From: Pachyseris speciosa
Lineage: Eukaryota > Cnidaria > Anthozoa > Scleractinia > Pachyseridae
Assembly (NCBI GenBank): GCA_016490735.1
Contig: JAEMWC010000051.1
Location: 1,803,319 to 1,867,318 of the forward strand
Length of the DNA: 64,000 nucleotides
Direction: 5' to 3'
Of the stretch, positions 50,423 to 62,345 are shown piece after piece. The translations under genes were made by a program, and so were the position numbers. The notes under the pieces were generated by a model, which worked only from the letters and a program-made list of their open reading frames with translations, had not been told where the DNA came from and ran no database searches. Numbering within the stretch: position 1 is the first letter of the stretch; the number at the start of each line of letters is the position of its first letter.

Positions 50423-53400
50423 TCACCGACTGTACATAAAAGCTGCTAATGTCCCTAGACCAAGGGTTGTAAGAAAAACTCCTTTCCACCATGCACCATC
50501 TTGACCTCTCTCACTGAACTGCTTTTCTAGGCCATCCTGAAATGAACAGATCAACAGACACTTAATGAGTGGCTGTGCAATGACTGCTAAGGAGATTTAC
50601 TCATAGCACAAGCCAAGTTCGAGCATGAGTTGAGTTTTTTGTATTTGATTGTTATTCCCGTCAGAGTGATGCAATAGGTTAATTTTTGTTGTAAACTACT
50701 GATCAGTGATTCAAAGCTAGCTGTGTGAAAGAAACAAAACACTTCTCGATACCCACATTTGCTAAATGATAATTACCTCTATTTTCTCACTGCTATTTAA
50801 GGTTTGAGTTCCCTTTTTCATGGCACAACATAAAAATAATATCTCACTTAAGGTAATTCTTTTGAAAATGACATACTATCCAGATTTTTATTTTCAAACT
50901 TGGCACAGTTGATAGTCATGCATAGGACATTGAAAAAATGCAGTAAAAAGGTTGAGTAACCGTGCTTGTTTTTGCCCTGTATACCTGTTATTGTAAGTGG
51001 TTTTACTGAGTTGTGCAAGAAATTTTCAAAACTTGAACAACCCAAAAAATTGTTACTGTATTATGTAGCAAAAACTATGACTAGTAGTGAAACCTAGAGC
51101 CTAACTGTTTCTCTGGGCTATAATAATCTTTCAGTATAGTGATTTCAAATTGCCCAATCTTGCAAATAATTTAAGGAAAATGGACCACTACTTCATCATT
51201 TCATGCTCCTCCTGGATCCAAATGCAGAGTTTCGCATCATTTATACAAAAATAATCCAACTTCTACTATTGAACTTTTTTTCTCCTTAAAATATGTTTTT
51301 GTGTACCTATTATGAGTAAGTAACACAACTAAATCAAACGCTCCTATGAGCCAACTCATTCATGCATATAGCAAAATATACAGTGAAATCTCACTGTAAC
51401 AAAGGCTGTTACCCTGATAACACAAGCACAATTTCATTAGAAACAAATTATGTAGTAAAACTTCTCCTGGATGTAGCTCTTAAAACCTTTTGTTAGGTTT
51501 CATGCCCAACAGAAATGACAACTGAATCATGTAATTTATTCAGTGTCTTAATCAATAACTTTTACTACGATACACAGCCAGACTCTGTGGCGCGACCACA
51601 TGACAAGTAAGATTGATATCAAAATGTCTCGTAAAATCAAGAACTATTTGTGTTGTAGAACACAGAACAAAGTCAATGAAATGCTTTATTCAAGTCATGA
51701 ATTACAATGGTTCTACATACTCTTCCCCAAGCTTTTGAAGGAAAAAAATAGTATACAATAACAATCAGCCCAAGCTATACAGGCAGAATACTGAGTGAAA
51801 GATTTTGCTGATTTGGGAGTGGGAAAAATCCAAACCTGAAAGATTACTCACCAAAAAAGACAACTCATTCAGAAGTTCTTCCAGCTGCCGTAACATGGAC
51901 ATGCTAATCAAAGAAATTTTACCCATAATGGCACAGAAAACCACAAAATGGCTGACTCAAAGAAACGGAACACAAGGCAACTGCAGCTACTCAGCGGTCA
52001 GCGGTGGTTTGCATCCATTTTTGTGATGTCACTTCCGTTTCCGTCTACGCAGAGTTGTTCACGCCAAAATCCCTACATCGTATCACAACAACTCATTCCA
52101 TGCGCATGCTCGCATGAATAAGTTACAGTTGCAACAAGACAGCAAAGGGAAAATTTTGGCTGACAAAGCTCAATGTCAAGGCAAATATGCCATGTTTCTA
52201 ATGTGTGCATGCATGAGCGCATGCTAAATGGCACCATAAATTATGTGCAGTAAGGATGCGCCATGCATAATTAAGGAAAGGAATCACCTTAAAATTATTG
52301 AAAGCCATTTTAAACATCCACAGGGAAGCCAAGAATTCATGGCAATTATAGAACACACCTTATTATAGGAATTAATGATGCACTTTATTAACGTGAGAAT
52401 TTAATGCATCTTAATTTACATCCATGTAAATTTACATCGTTGTTTTACAGCATCTTTGTTTCAATAACAAAACCTTGTCTGCTCATAGCTTCTCTATCCA
52501 TGCCTCGGAGTCACTATCTGACAGTTCTTTTTTAAGAACTGAATTCAAAATGTCTTTCAACTGGTCTTTGTATTGATCCATTTCCCGAGGGGATAGCTCT
52601 CTAGATCCATTTACGGAGCAATAACATGATAACAATGAGCTAACAATGACTGGGAATGCTGCTGTTTCTTTCCTTTAGATATATACGTTGAGAGGTTTGT
52701 ATTGCAGCAAAATCATGTAAAATAAAGTTAGGCGTACATTGTTTTCAAAAAAATTCGCGTAAATTTGATGTATGTAAACTTTTGGAAAATTTGCGTTAAT
52801 TTTGTGTAATGTATATTTGCATTAATGTGCATCGTTAATTTCATATAATAAAGTATGTTATGTGGCATGTTATTCTCACGTTTGAGAAACAAAATTATGT
52901 CAAAGGTTTTAGGCATGGCAAACAAAATAATGGTGTGGATCCTGTGTTAATATTTTGTTGTAGTTCGAAATAAGCATTTAGGGAGCTTAATCAAAGGCAT
53001 TTTGAACGACATACTGCAACTAAAAGTGGACGTTTCTCATCCATGAGCAGTGGTTGTGCACAAATTTTCAAGTAACTCATCTCTATAAGAGTAAAGACTG
53101 TTTTTCCAGTGATCACAAAATGTGGTAGAACCAAGGTGAGTAGAAAGAGAAAATGCCTCACTTCCCATTGACCACTGTGGCTCAAAAATGGCGATGCTTA
53201 AAGGTGCTGTTACACTGTGCAATGTTTTGTGCAACTTGTGTCACAACGCCATTGCAAGAGAAGTTGCACAAAACATTGTACCAAGTGTAACATACCCTGC
53301 AACGGCCAAAATTGTTGAGACAAGCTGCACAAGCCGTTGCAGAAAGTAGAATCAAGGCACTGTTACACTGTGCAATGTTTTGTGTAACTTGTGTCGCAAA

Positions 53401-55368
53401 GCATTGCGAGTCAAGTTGCAGGAAACATTGTATCAAGTGTAACACCCAGGGGGGGTGGGGGTGGGGTGTGTGGCCCGCTTCCTGAAACCCTCACCCTATT
53501 TCAGACCAAAATTTGCGATTTTCCATACCCTATTTCAGACCTGACTAAAAATTCGATACCCTAGTTCAGACCCATTTTACATAAAAGGGTTAGCGTAAAC
53601 ATAAATTGAGAAGGGCTTTTGTTGATGGTCTTATCGCCTAATGATGAAGTAGCTTTTTCTGAAAGAGTGCACAAACGATACCCTATTTCAGACCAAAAAG
53701 GCTAAAAAAAACCATACCCTTTGGGCCGCACATACCATATAACCAGCCCATATAAGGGAGTACCCCCTCCCCCATGGGTGTAACATACCTTGCAACGGCC
53801 AAAATTGTTGCAAGACAAGTTCCACAAACTGAGGAGAACTTGATTCTTACTTTTTGGTTCACGCCACTTGTCTCGCAACGATTTTGGCTGTTTCAGGGTA
53901 TGTTCCACTTGGTACAATGTTTTGTTGCACGAAACATTGTACAGAGTAACAGAGAGTTTAAGTTCCCTGACAGTCCTTCTGTTTTTAATTTTAATGATGA
54001 AGTAAACAATCAACTTAGTGGACGCAGCCCAACTGACAAACAAGAGTTTCGAAAATTCCCTTGCATTACCTTTGATATAATATGCCAAAAATGATAAACA
54101 TTTATTTGCCCTGAGGAAAATATGATTGCTTGATGATGCTTATTACAAAGTTTCGCGGCTAACAAGACCATGAAGAGAACACGTCCCTTCGAGTCCGGTT
54201 CATGAACAGACAAGAAAATTAAATTCAGTTTTAAAAATCTTGTAACTTGAATTCGTTTAAAAGAGCCTAAAATATGTTCCTCACGCAAGTTGATAAAAAT
54301 AAATCGCTTTCTCAGCAACTTTCTTTATGAAAACCCCGAATTCCAAAACAATTACGTTACGTTAAAGTAATAGGAATGCAAATCATATGATTCGTTTAAT
54401 TACATGTACAGAGATGTACAACTGCTTGTACAAATTGCTCTTAAGAAATGTTGCACACTTTATTTTGCTACAAGCGTCTGTTACTAAACGAAGTTGCTTT
54501 GCAAATGGTTTGATGCCATGGAATGATAAAGCTAACTTCCGCCCACAAATGCAAAGATTGCTCTCGAACCGCGTTAAAATATTACAAAAATGTTCCGGTC
54601 CTACCCGAGCAGCTTGAATAGTTAGTGTCTTTTGTGTGCAGTTTCTTACCTTTTTTACATCCCTTCAGCTAATTACGTCTGATCTTGGGGGTTTTCTACC
54701 ACCTAACCAATGACCAGAAGCAATCGCTTTTATTATTTATAAATACCAGTTTGTGGCAGCTGACAACGACACAGGACTTCAAGCTTCCACTGTTTACGCG
54801 AGAACTTTCATTATTACAAACCTACGAACGTAATAACCAGGGTTTTGAAGAATCACAGGAGGTATTTGTATGGTTGTTTTTCACCTGGGATTCCAACATA
54901 GTAAATAAAAGAAAATATCAATAATAAAATGTTTTTACGCACCCATCCACCATGATTTTCAATCCATTCACTCAGGCCACCGACGTATCGTCCTACCCAC
55001 TCGGTGACTGAAGCAACAAGGTCTTCCATGTGGTGTTGGTCGCAATAAACAGCCAGTTTTCCCCCAAAAGCAAAGAGTGCCACGATTCTTCCCCAATTAA
55101 CTCCATCCACGAATACCTCACTTGCAATTTCGACAAATGTTGTATAAGCAGTAGTCCGAGTTATGTTCAGTTTGTGGCACAAATGGCTCAAAAGCGAAGG
55201 GTATTGCTCTTCTATTTGGTCGGCAAGTTTACGCAGCGTTATAGCAGTGGATGACATGAGGATTGGACCATTTCCGAGTCTGTAAGATATGAAATCCTTA
55301 GCAAGGGCCTGGGCTTGTTGAGCTGTCGGCGAATCTTCAGTTTTCGGCAGTTTGAGTCGACTCGCCAT
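50423..55368 (-). CDS. Bcl-2 family pro-survival-type protein (179 aa, two coding exons)
   Basis: Exons 54943-55368 and 50423-50536 join in phase 0. Residues 18-33 look like BH4, 44-57 BH3 (TLRKLADQIEEQYP), 84-103 BH1 (EVFVDGVNWGRIVALFAFGG) and 135-148 BH2 (WIENHGGWDGL). Residues 161-177 form a tail anchor (GVFLTTLGLGTLAAFMYSR). The intron splits BH2 right after the GGW, the conserved position in Bcl-2 genes. Four BH regions and a short BH4-BH3 loop suggest a Bcl-xL/Bcl-w-like survival factor on mitochondria or ER, binding BH3 helices. Bak/Bok-like activity cannot be excluded by sequence alone. A BH3-only candidate starts 1 kb upstream on the other strand. Confidence 0.93.
53205..53955. mobile_element. 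Palindromic MITE units interrupted by a second repeat, in the Bcl-2 intron
   Basis: Units with gttacactgtgcaatgtttt and acattgtaccaagtgtaac arms occur at about 53205-53290, 53354-53443 and 53778-53950. Between the last two lies a 330-bp block (about 53446-53775) with G-rich and C-rich ends and three or more copies of taccctatttcagacc. The block splits the MITE. Confidence 0.7.
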
Positions 55369-56399
55369 AGGGATTTATATTTTTAAGCATTTATTCGAAT
55401 AGACCACACGCGCTTCTCACTCAGTCACCGTAATATGTTGTCTTCCTCGCCGTCTCTTCGCGAAGTTCTCCTTCGCCCCATCTGCCTACAAGGGAACTTT
55501 TATAGTAAGAAAACGAAATAATTCATCCTAATTTTCGAAAACGCAAGAGGTTAAGAAACTTCAACGCTTTCAAAAGTTAACAAATCGAAATTACCCTCCA
55601 CCATCACTGAAATCCGAAAAGCCGAAAGGAACTCCGTGAGGTCGGTGAATATTTATAACTCAGACAAGGAATTTAAACACATGACTGAAAATCATTGGTT
55701 CAAATTAGCCAGTATGGTCAAACCATAGCTGCTCATATCAGAACTATATCGGCAAGAAAAACCCTTGAATTCCCGCGAAAATGACGTCATCAACATGCGT
55801 TCCACATGTGCTACCACTACCACATGTCTAATCACATCCTCGTTTTCTCGCTTTCGGATTGGCTAATTTCTGGATAAGAATATGCTGCGTCAGGTTTATA
55901 TTTAACCACATATTTTTTCGCCAAAATTATTTCGAACAGTGGCACGTTATTTGTTTCAATTTAGTGTCTGATTGCCATCGAGAAGAACAACTTTGATTTT
56001 CCAATCGTTTGGAACAGTTGCATTACCGACCATTCAACTTTAACTTGGCAAAGTCTGTGGAGGAAAGATACGTAGTTCGTATTTTCATCGCTTTCACTGT
56101 TTGGAGCAGTGTTGTGTTTTGAAAGGAGAAGAGTGGCTTTCGCCGCTAACCGGTTGAGTGGGTAGCAGAGAAAGACATTTGCTCTGTGTAGACGAGAACA
56201 ATCACTCGATTGAGATAACATTCAACAGCTGGGAAACAGAACATTTGATTGTTTTGAGTCGAACTGAAGCCCAAATAACTCGAACAACAACAAAGAAAGT
56301 TCGCTCGCTTTGTGACAGTTGTTGACGTATCTATATCGTTTACGCCGTTTCGAGCTGGGAAAAAAACTACTGTGCTTTGTGAAGTAAACAGTCATAAAC
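55369..56399. promoter_or_regulatory. Divergent promoter region between the Bcl-2 and BH3-only genes
   Basis: About 1.03 kb separates the opposed start codons. Palindromic tgacgtcat (CRE-like) occurs at about 55782-55790, and cacatgtgctaccactaccacatgt holds two E-box-like CACATGTG/CACATGT sites. No gene is seen in the interval; frames on the minus strand at 55961-56560 are not supported. Regulatory roles are inferred from motif resemblance only. Confidence 0.4.
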
Positions 56400-58526
56400 A
56401 TGGAGTCGCAACTTAGTAGAATTACGGGATTGATGAATAGAAGGGGTAGTGAGAACTTGAGCAGAGACCAAAGTGAGCACACTACGCGATCATCGGACCA
56501 TGTGGAAAACGGCCAACAAGCTGTGACGCAGTTGAATTTAGGCGAGATTTTGCTGAACAATAACGATGTTGGTCCGCGTCAAATTGGCCAAATCCTGCGA
56601 GCTTTAGGAGACGAGCTCAACGATGCGTTTAAGTTTCCAATGAGAAGCTGCAAGAACGGTTAAAACTTTATAAGCTTAAATTTTATTGAAGACAGAGCGG
56701 GAAGTTCTACACGACCGAATCTTGCCCGGTTCCGACATGTTCATGTGAACCTCTACTTGGGGTTCTGAGGAGGCTTAACAAGCCCAGTTAAATGGAACTT
56801 TTGCTTCGATTTATTGCTAATTTTGCATTTCCATCGATGAAACGTGGTGAAATTGTTATACAATTTACATTCACGTGCCCTTGGGGCTATGCCAAGGCGA
56901 CGGTCGATTGTCAAACTGCGATTGGCCAAATGATTTCTTTTTATAGAAAGAGTTCGAAGTGCTTCTTCATAAGTCCCTATGGGATGAACTCCTTAGAGCA
57001 GTTTTATGCCTGAAAATCATCTTATGATTTAATCTAGTTGTTGTAGTCGTTGCTATTATTGTAATGATAGGTGGTAATCAGTTTGTAAATAGTGAGTTTA
57101 TCCTGGTAAGCTTATAGAAACCAGTTAGAAGCCGGTCATTCCCATGTATATTTGTAAATGCTGCTTATTAAACTTAAAGAGTATGTAGATAAATATTAAG
57201 ACGCTGCTGCTGTAAAATAAGAGATGTAAAATTGGTTAATTTATTTTAAAACGCTATGGCTGTACAGAGCTAAATGTTCTATATTTAACAATCGGCCGGA
57301 AATTGGACGTGTGTCATACGTGCGTACGTGTTTTGTTTTTGTACGTAGTCTTGCGTGACCACCTGTAAACCATTCATTCCACATCAATATTAAAACTACA
57401 CAACATCAGCTGCTATTTCTACTTGTTTCTTTTTTCGTTTCGAGTCATTAAATTAAAGTACATTATTTCAGCTATTTATTGAAATCCCAGCAATAGAAAT
57501 TCAGTTCACTGGGTGAGCTTTGTTTGCAATTTAAATAATTAGCATGCTCCACGAATCTTTTGTTCCTTTGTTTGTACATGTACTTTGACCTTCCTATTAA
57601 TCTATTTGCGCGATTTCGTTTGTTTCTGAATTATTTTCGCTTTCTGACCAGTAATGTTTCGTTTTTACCAAGATTTCACCTACGAAAGCAAAAGGTTTGT
57701 TACCGGTATTCTTGGCAGCAAAGCAACCAGTCAACACCAAAATAATTTACTGGTCATTAAGGCATGCAGTAAGCTAAACATGTCTAAACTTGTTTGATGC
57801 AGAAGTGCCATATGGCACAAGAGGCCATTACTTGCTCGCACTTTTTGTCAATTTGTAAGACATTTGGAGAACCAAGAGATCTTGAAAGGATTTTTACATT
57901 CACTGAAAGCCAAATATTGTCTTTCCTCGTGAACTCACACACACTCCTTTTGTATATCACTTAAATTACCACCACCACAACTATTGGAACTTTTTCTTTT
58001 TGCAGTTTTAAGGCCAACCCTTTACAGGACACCATCTTGGATCATCTTACGTGTTGAGCTACAGTTCAGGGGTATACCCAATAAACATGAGTTTTTTTTT
58101 GTATTTTGAATATTAATCTATTTTTTTGAGTCAGTTGAAGTGATGTATAACATGCCTACCAAAAATTATATGTTTCAAATGATGTACAAAGAATATATGT
58201 TCATTCATTTTGGATTACATTAATTGTCGTAGAGAGCAGGATTTCCAATATATTGCATTCAAATGCAAGGGGAGTGGTGCATACAAAGCAGAATTGTGCT
58301 ATCACGTGAGTCACCTGATTGTGCACTTTTTTCCCACAGGCTTCACTTACGGTTTGCTCAGAAAAATGTTTTCTCTCTGTTTCAAGACCAACTGGGGCCT
58401 TGGTTACTACACCACAGCAAAAGCTACAACTGGAGTCAACGTTGGGATGTTTCCCTACCGAGCAACAACAACAACAACTTTGATGAAGTTTTAAAGAATC
58501 CCTGCCGGCAAACTATTACAATATAA
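56400..58526 (+). CDS. BH3-only apoptosis regulator candidate
   Basis: ATG at 56400 has a strong context (aacATGG). The first exon encodes an 87-residue frame if unspliced. It ends with RQIGQILRALGDELNDAF (about residues 60-77), which fits the BH3 consensus L-x3-G-D-E with hydrophobics at the expected spacing, as in BIM and BAK. No BH1 or BH2 is present. A downstream exon with a strong acceptor (tttttcccacag, exon from 58340) may be joined: donor at 56633 gives 139 residues ending at 58526 (LFQDQLGPWLLHH); a donor after 56660 gives another frame ending at 58494. Both donors are weak. The role inferred is to bind and neutralise Bcl-2-type proteins, such as the one encoded next door. Confidence 0.72.
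56664..58339. other. Intron or 3' flank of the BH3-only gene; nothing recognisable
   Basis: AT-rich, without a convincing coding frame; the 73-codon frame at 56792-57013 has no supporting feature. Confidence 0.5.
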
Positions 58527-58572
58527 ACAATCTGATCTTTTCAAAGTAATTGCTCCACATTCTAGTTTTTAC

Positions 58573-58637
<65 letters not shown>

Positions 58638-58761
58638 CACTTTATTTAAAGTCTCAAATGTATTTAGCCGAGCAAAGATGCTCTACTAATTGGGGAGACT
58701 AAATCAAATCAACTCTAAATAAATCAAATGAAATGTTGGTTTTTGGGGAGAGGGGAAAACT

Positions 58762-59637
58762 GGGGCGTTTTCCATTTACCAAGAGATTCCGGAAATTCCG
58801 GTTGGGATATAAATGGAACACATGTTTTTGGTTCGTTCCAATGGAAAATTTCCGAAATAAACGGAACTTCTGAAAAGGTAGTCCTGTTTTCCCGTTGGAA
58901 ACTTTCCGATGGAAAATGCATGTTCACAAGGTTTCACCAGTTCCAGTTCTTTCACGGCCATATCTTTGGTAAGATGGCGGCTCCTTCTTCGGTCACCTCG
59001 AATAGTTTATACGAATGCCCCGGGTGTCATGGACTACTACCTGACCTTCATACGTTAATGAATCACAATTGTGTGATGTATGCCAATGGTAAGCAGAATT
59101 TATTGAAGAAAACATTAAATTTTGCCCGAGGGTTCTTTGAGTAAGCTTATTCCGATTGTTTCCCGCGTAATACTTTGCTTCTGAAATTAAACAATATCTT
59201 TCGTTATTTTCCTTTCACAGTAGGCGTTTTAAGTGCGGCTTTGCCATACAACCAATAAGAGTATCGCTGAGGAATCTTCCAGCGGCTTCATTTCCCTGCA
59301 CTAAGCTTCAAGGGTCCGCCTCGATTCGCCCTGAAGTGGCTTGTAAATATTCATCGATGAAATATCGTGGCAATATATTTTTGAAAAACCCTTCGTTTCG
59401 GCGACGATCGCGCCTCATATAAGCTGCAACCGCTGCGAGGATAGGAGTGTCATCATCGTCTTCTCAATTTAAAAGACCTTCTTACGTAGACAACTCTACA
59501 GTTAAGACATCTTTGTTGCCATTTGGAAGTTTAGTGGAAAAGTGTGGAGCCTGGGAATGAATGGAACGTCTGTCAAATCACCGATGGTCATTTCCCATCG
59601 AAAGTTCCGGAATTTTTTGGTAAATGGAAAACGCCCC
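58762..59637. mobile_element. Inverted-repeat element carrying a captured first exon, inserted in the SINE
   Basis: Perfect 20-base ends ggggcgttttccatttacca and tggtaaatggaaaacgcccc. The subterminal parts also pair (ccggaattt/aaattccgg; ccgatgg near both ends). A CTG on both borders may be a short target duplication. The inside holds host-like 5' gene sequence and no transposase. Confidence 0.8.
58974..59088 (+). pseudogene. Captured first coding exon with zinc-ribbon-like CPGC motif
   Basis: ATG in a typical context (aagATGGCGGC) opens a frame with MAAPSSVTSNSLYECPGCHG and LHTLMNHNC, followed by a good donor (g/gtaagc at 59089). It looks like the promoter and first exon of a host gene carried by the inverted-repeat element. 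The rest of the gene is absent. The C-x2-C...H-x4-C arrangement suggests a zinc-binding start, but one fragment is not enough to name it. Confidence 0.5.
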
Positions 59638-60067
59638 TGGAGTAGCCGGAGAAAAACCTCTTGGAGCAGAGTAGAGAACCAACTAACTCAGCCCACTTAT
59701 GATGCCGAGTCCGGGAATCGAACCCGGGCCACATTGGTGGAAGGTGAGCACTCTCACCACTACGACAACCCTGCCCGGTATGCTGTAGGATTTAATTGTA
59801 AATACGTGGCTCGATGGACGAGCATATTTTATTTGTACATGTGAATTGATACCGTGTTTAAGTGAAAGCTTAAAAAACCAACAACAAGCTCAGTCAGTTT
59901 CCAAAGAACCGCAGGACAATTTGCAAATTCCTGACCCTGCAAGGAGATTGCACACTTGCTTTCCTCTTAGGACACTTCAAATGTTTATGTCCTCGGGTCA
60001 GGTATCGAAAAATAAAAACCAAAAATAACAAGGACAAGGATAGAAAAACACAAAGGAACGATCAGGC

Positions 60068-60215
60068 TCGCCTACGCAAAGAAATACCAAGCAAAGGGAT
60101 TTTCAATGTTTTAACTCTCGCCCCATTATTCACGCGGCTAAAACATCGAAAATCCCTTTGCTCGGTCTTTCTTTACTCGGAAACACCACGGAAGCATTTG
60201 CTACGCAGGCTACAA
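60068..60215. repeat. Small foldback repeat
   Basis: gcaaagggattttcaatgttt is inverted as aaacatcgaaaatccctttgc about 60 bases on; the flanks gcctacgc and gcgtagc-type sequence extend the stem. Confidence 0.7.
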
Positions 60216-61867
60216 CCTGGGCATCTGCAGACCCTGTTATCTTGGATGTCAAAGTCTTGTCTCCAAGTTGACGCTCTTAAAAAGTTGGAATATGCCCCAA
60301 TGCTAATTTAAGTGTACGGTGTAGGCTCACACATTTGTTGCAGATCCAAATTTGTCACAGCCGGTGTGGTAACCGAGTTTTGTTGCGGGGCAGTAGACTA
60401 AACCGCAGCATGAAGCCTGAGCATTTATACTCCTGCCATACTTCCCTGCGGTCAAGGCGTATACAGTGTGTTGGTGAACTGTTGAGATTTTCCATGACTT
60501 GCCGAAGCAGAGAATGCTTTGTCAACCAAACGAAACTAATAGTAGCGCCTTATCACGGTTTGAAGCTTAAATAATTTGGCGAAGCCAAATTTTGTACTTG
60601 ACTTATGCCCAAAAGCTTTGCCAGAACAGCGAAATACCGAAATGAAAACAAGAACTACAGAAAGCAAACTGTAGGGTCAGCTATGTCATTTAAATTTGAG
60701 AACTTGTGAGATTTTTCAAGAGTATGTCGAGAAATACGCACATCCTCGTTTTTGCAGATTCCGAGTGAGAGATTGACAATTTTATGCCCTGATAATTACA
60801 AAAAGCCCTTCTAATAATTTTTCTTAGTTCCAAACCACTCACAAGGGCAAAATTGAAGGGTTTTGTATGAGTCACCAGAGCATACAATTGTCAATATCAC
60901 ACTCCCAAATTGCAACATTGTTCTAATTTTTGGTTCTTTCAAAAATACCAAAAAAGGGGGGATAGGTGGTTGCTGTTACACAAGTAATTTAAAAGTTCTC
61001 ATGATACGAATTATCTGACAGTTACACAAATTTTCCATTCCTTTGCATGCTTAGAAAGCTTCTTATGGATTGCATTTCCATGACAGATACTGTTCTTCAT
61101 TGTATTAAAAAGAACAAAGGGACAATATAACTTTCAAGAAGAATATTTGACACTTTGGAGTTGGCTGGAAATAATTCTCCATAAGTATACCTATGCAATT
61201 TATTACAAAAACTTAGTTACCATTGAGGATACACCAACTGCACGTTTTACTTTACAGTCATTTATCAAAGTTACTTATTTAAAATTGTATACGTCTTTAT
61301 AGTTCTTTAATTTTTCTTGAGCCAGCGCGCTATCTTGCATGAGCCACAGCCCGTTATCTTACTTCACCTAGGCTGTTACATTGCCAGGTAGTATGCCACT
61401 ACTATCTACACAATTTAAGAGGTGGATCAAATAAACCGCAATTGACAGAGGTTCCAGTTCTAAGAGTAAACGAGAGTAGATTGGAGTAGATGAGAGACCA
61501 TTAGAGTGGACGACAGAAAATGAAAGTTCATGAAAGTGCTAGACTTGACGAGAGTGCAACAGAGCTTCTGAGAGTGTGCACGAGAATAGACCTTGTTTGT
61601 ATACTCCGTAATGAGCTGGAAATAGCATGCACACGAGGCTTAAACGGGGGAATCTCCCATCTCCCCCACCCCGCAAGAGCCTCCACTTCATGCTAGATCC
61701 CGTTCAATACCGAGACAGGTAGTGGGACAAAAACAGTTTTAGGCAGCAGCACTACCATAAAATCCCACAAAGCGACTCTTCTCACTTCAACTTTCTGCAG
61801 TCACTTTATCTTTGATAGTCAGTGACTCTATGGCATTTATGCAGGAGAATCATGTCATAGCCATCAC
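60216..61867. other. Intergenic stretch, no gene recognised
   Basis: AT-rich, with a purine-rich GAGAGT patch at 61460-61580. A 79-codon frame at 60335-60574 has no coding character that I can support. Confidence 0.5.
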
Positions 61868-62165
61868 AAGCTACAAAAGCAATGTACCACAAGTTTCTAT
61901 GGTTTATAGGATGATAAACCACTTGGGGTGTTGAAGAACACTTGAAATTTTCGTAAATTATGAGCCGCAGAGTGTTTACGAATTCTTCGATGTTGTACTT
62001 CCAATGAACATCCAAAGTGATTTATCAGCCTATAAACCATAGAAACTTGTGGTATATTGCTTTTATATAATAATTCAGAAGACGCACAAAATTTTCGTGA
62101 CTTTCCTGGAACAATAAACCACAGCTGATTGACCAATCAGAGTGCGCGCATTGATTTGGTTATTA
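61868..62165. mobile_element. MITE family B, copy near the receptor gene
   Basis: caagtttctatggtttatag is inverted at 62029-62055 (ctataaaccatagaaacttg), followed by the family flank cagaagacgcacaaaat, accaatcagagtgcgcgc and ttattatataa. It lies in the 3' flank of the insulin-receptor-like gene. Confidence 0.85.
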
Positions 62166-62345
62166 TATAATATCATCTACTGTACATTGTTCAGTTGTTG
62201 CATATTGGTTACTCATTAACAGAAATTACTAACAGGAGTAAGCTAGCAAATATTAGTGAGCTTTGTTTAGCCCCACGGTATACTGGGGAGAGCATGGATC
62301 AGCGTTCAAAGTATAAAGATAATATCCTTCAGTCACATTTCTGTT

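Larger units (their letters stand above)
58573..59778 (-). mobile_element. tRNA-derived SINE, split by an inverted-repeat element
   Basis: In minus orientation the head (59778 downward) has GTCGTAGTGGTGAGAGTG (A-box region) and GGTTCGATTCC (perfect B box). A body with ggtttttctccggctactcc follows, then cttttcccc type sequence, ending in a (ATT)n tail seen as (AAT)n at 58573-58637. Removing 58762-59637 restores a ~330-bp SINE. Confidence 0.8.

Noticed and set aside
52483..52581. Short minus-strand frame (MDQYKDQLKDILNSVLKKEL...) in the Bcl-2 intron
   Set aside because: It looks protein-like and ends SDSEAWIEKL, but is only 32 codons with no splice partner in a compatible phase. Kept as a curiosity, not as a gene.
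53205..53443. Possible CRISPR-like repeat array
   Set aside because: Repeats are palindromic MITE arms of unequal spacing in an animal genome; no spacers or cas genes.
56792..57013. 73-codon plus frame downstream of the BH3-only first exon
   Set aside because: No motif, and no in-phase splice to the BH3 exon was found.
59690..59778. Possible tRNA gene on the minus strand
   Set aside because: Good A and B boxes, but the acceptor stem does not pair and the sequence continues into a SINE body with an (ATT)n tail.
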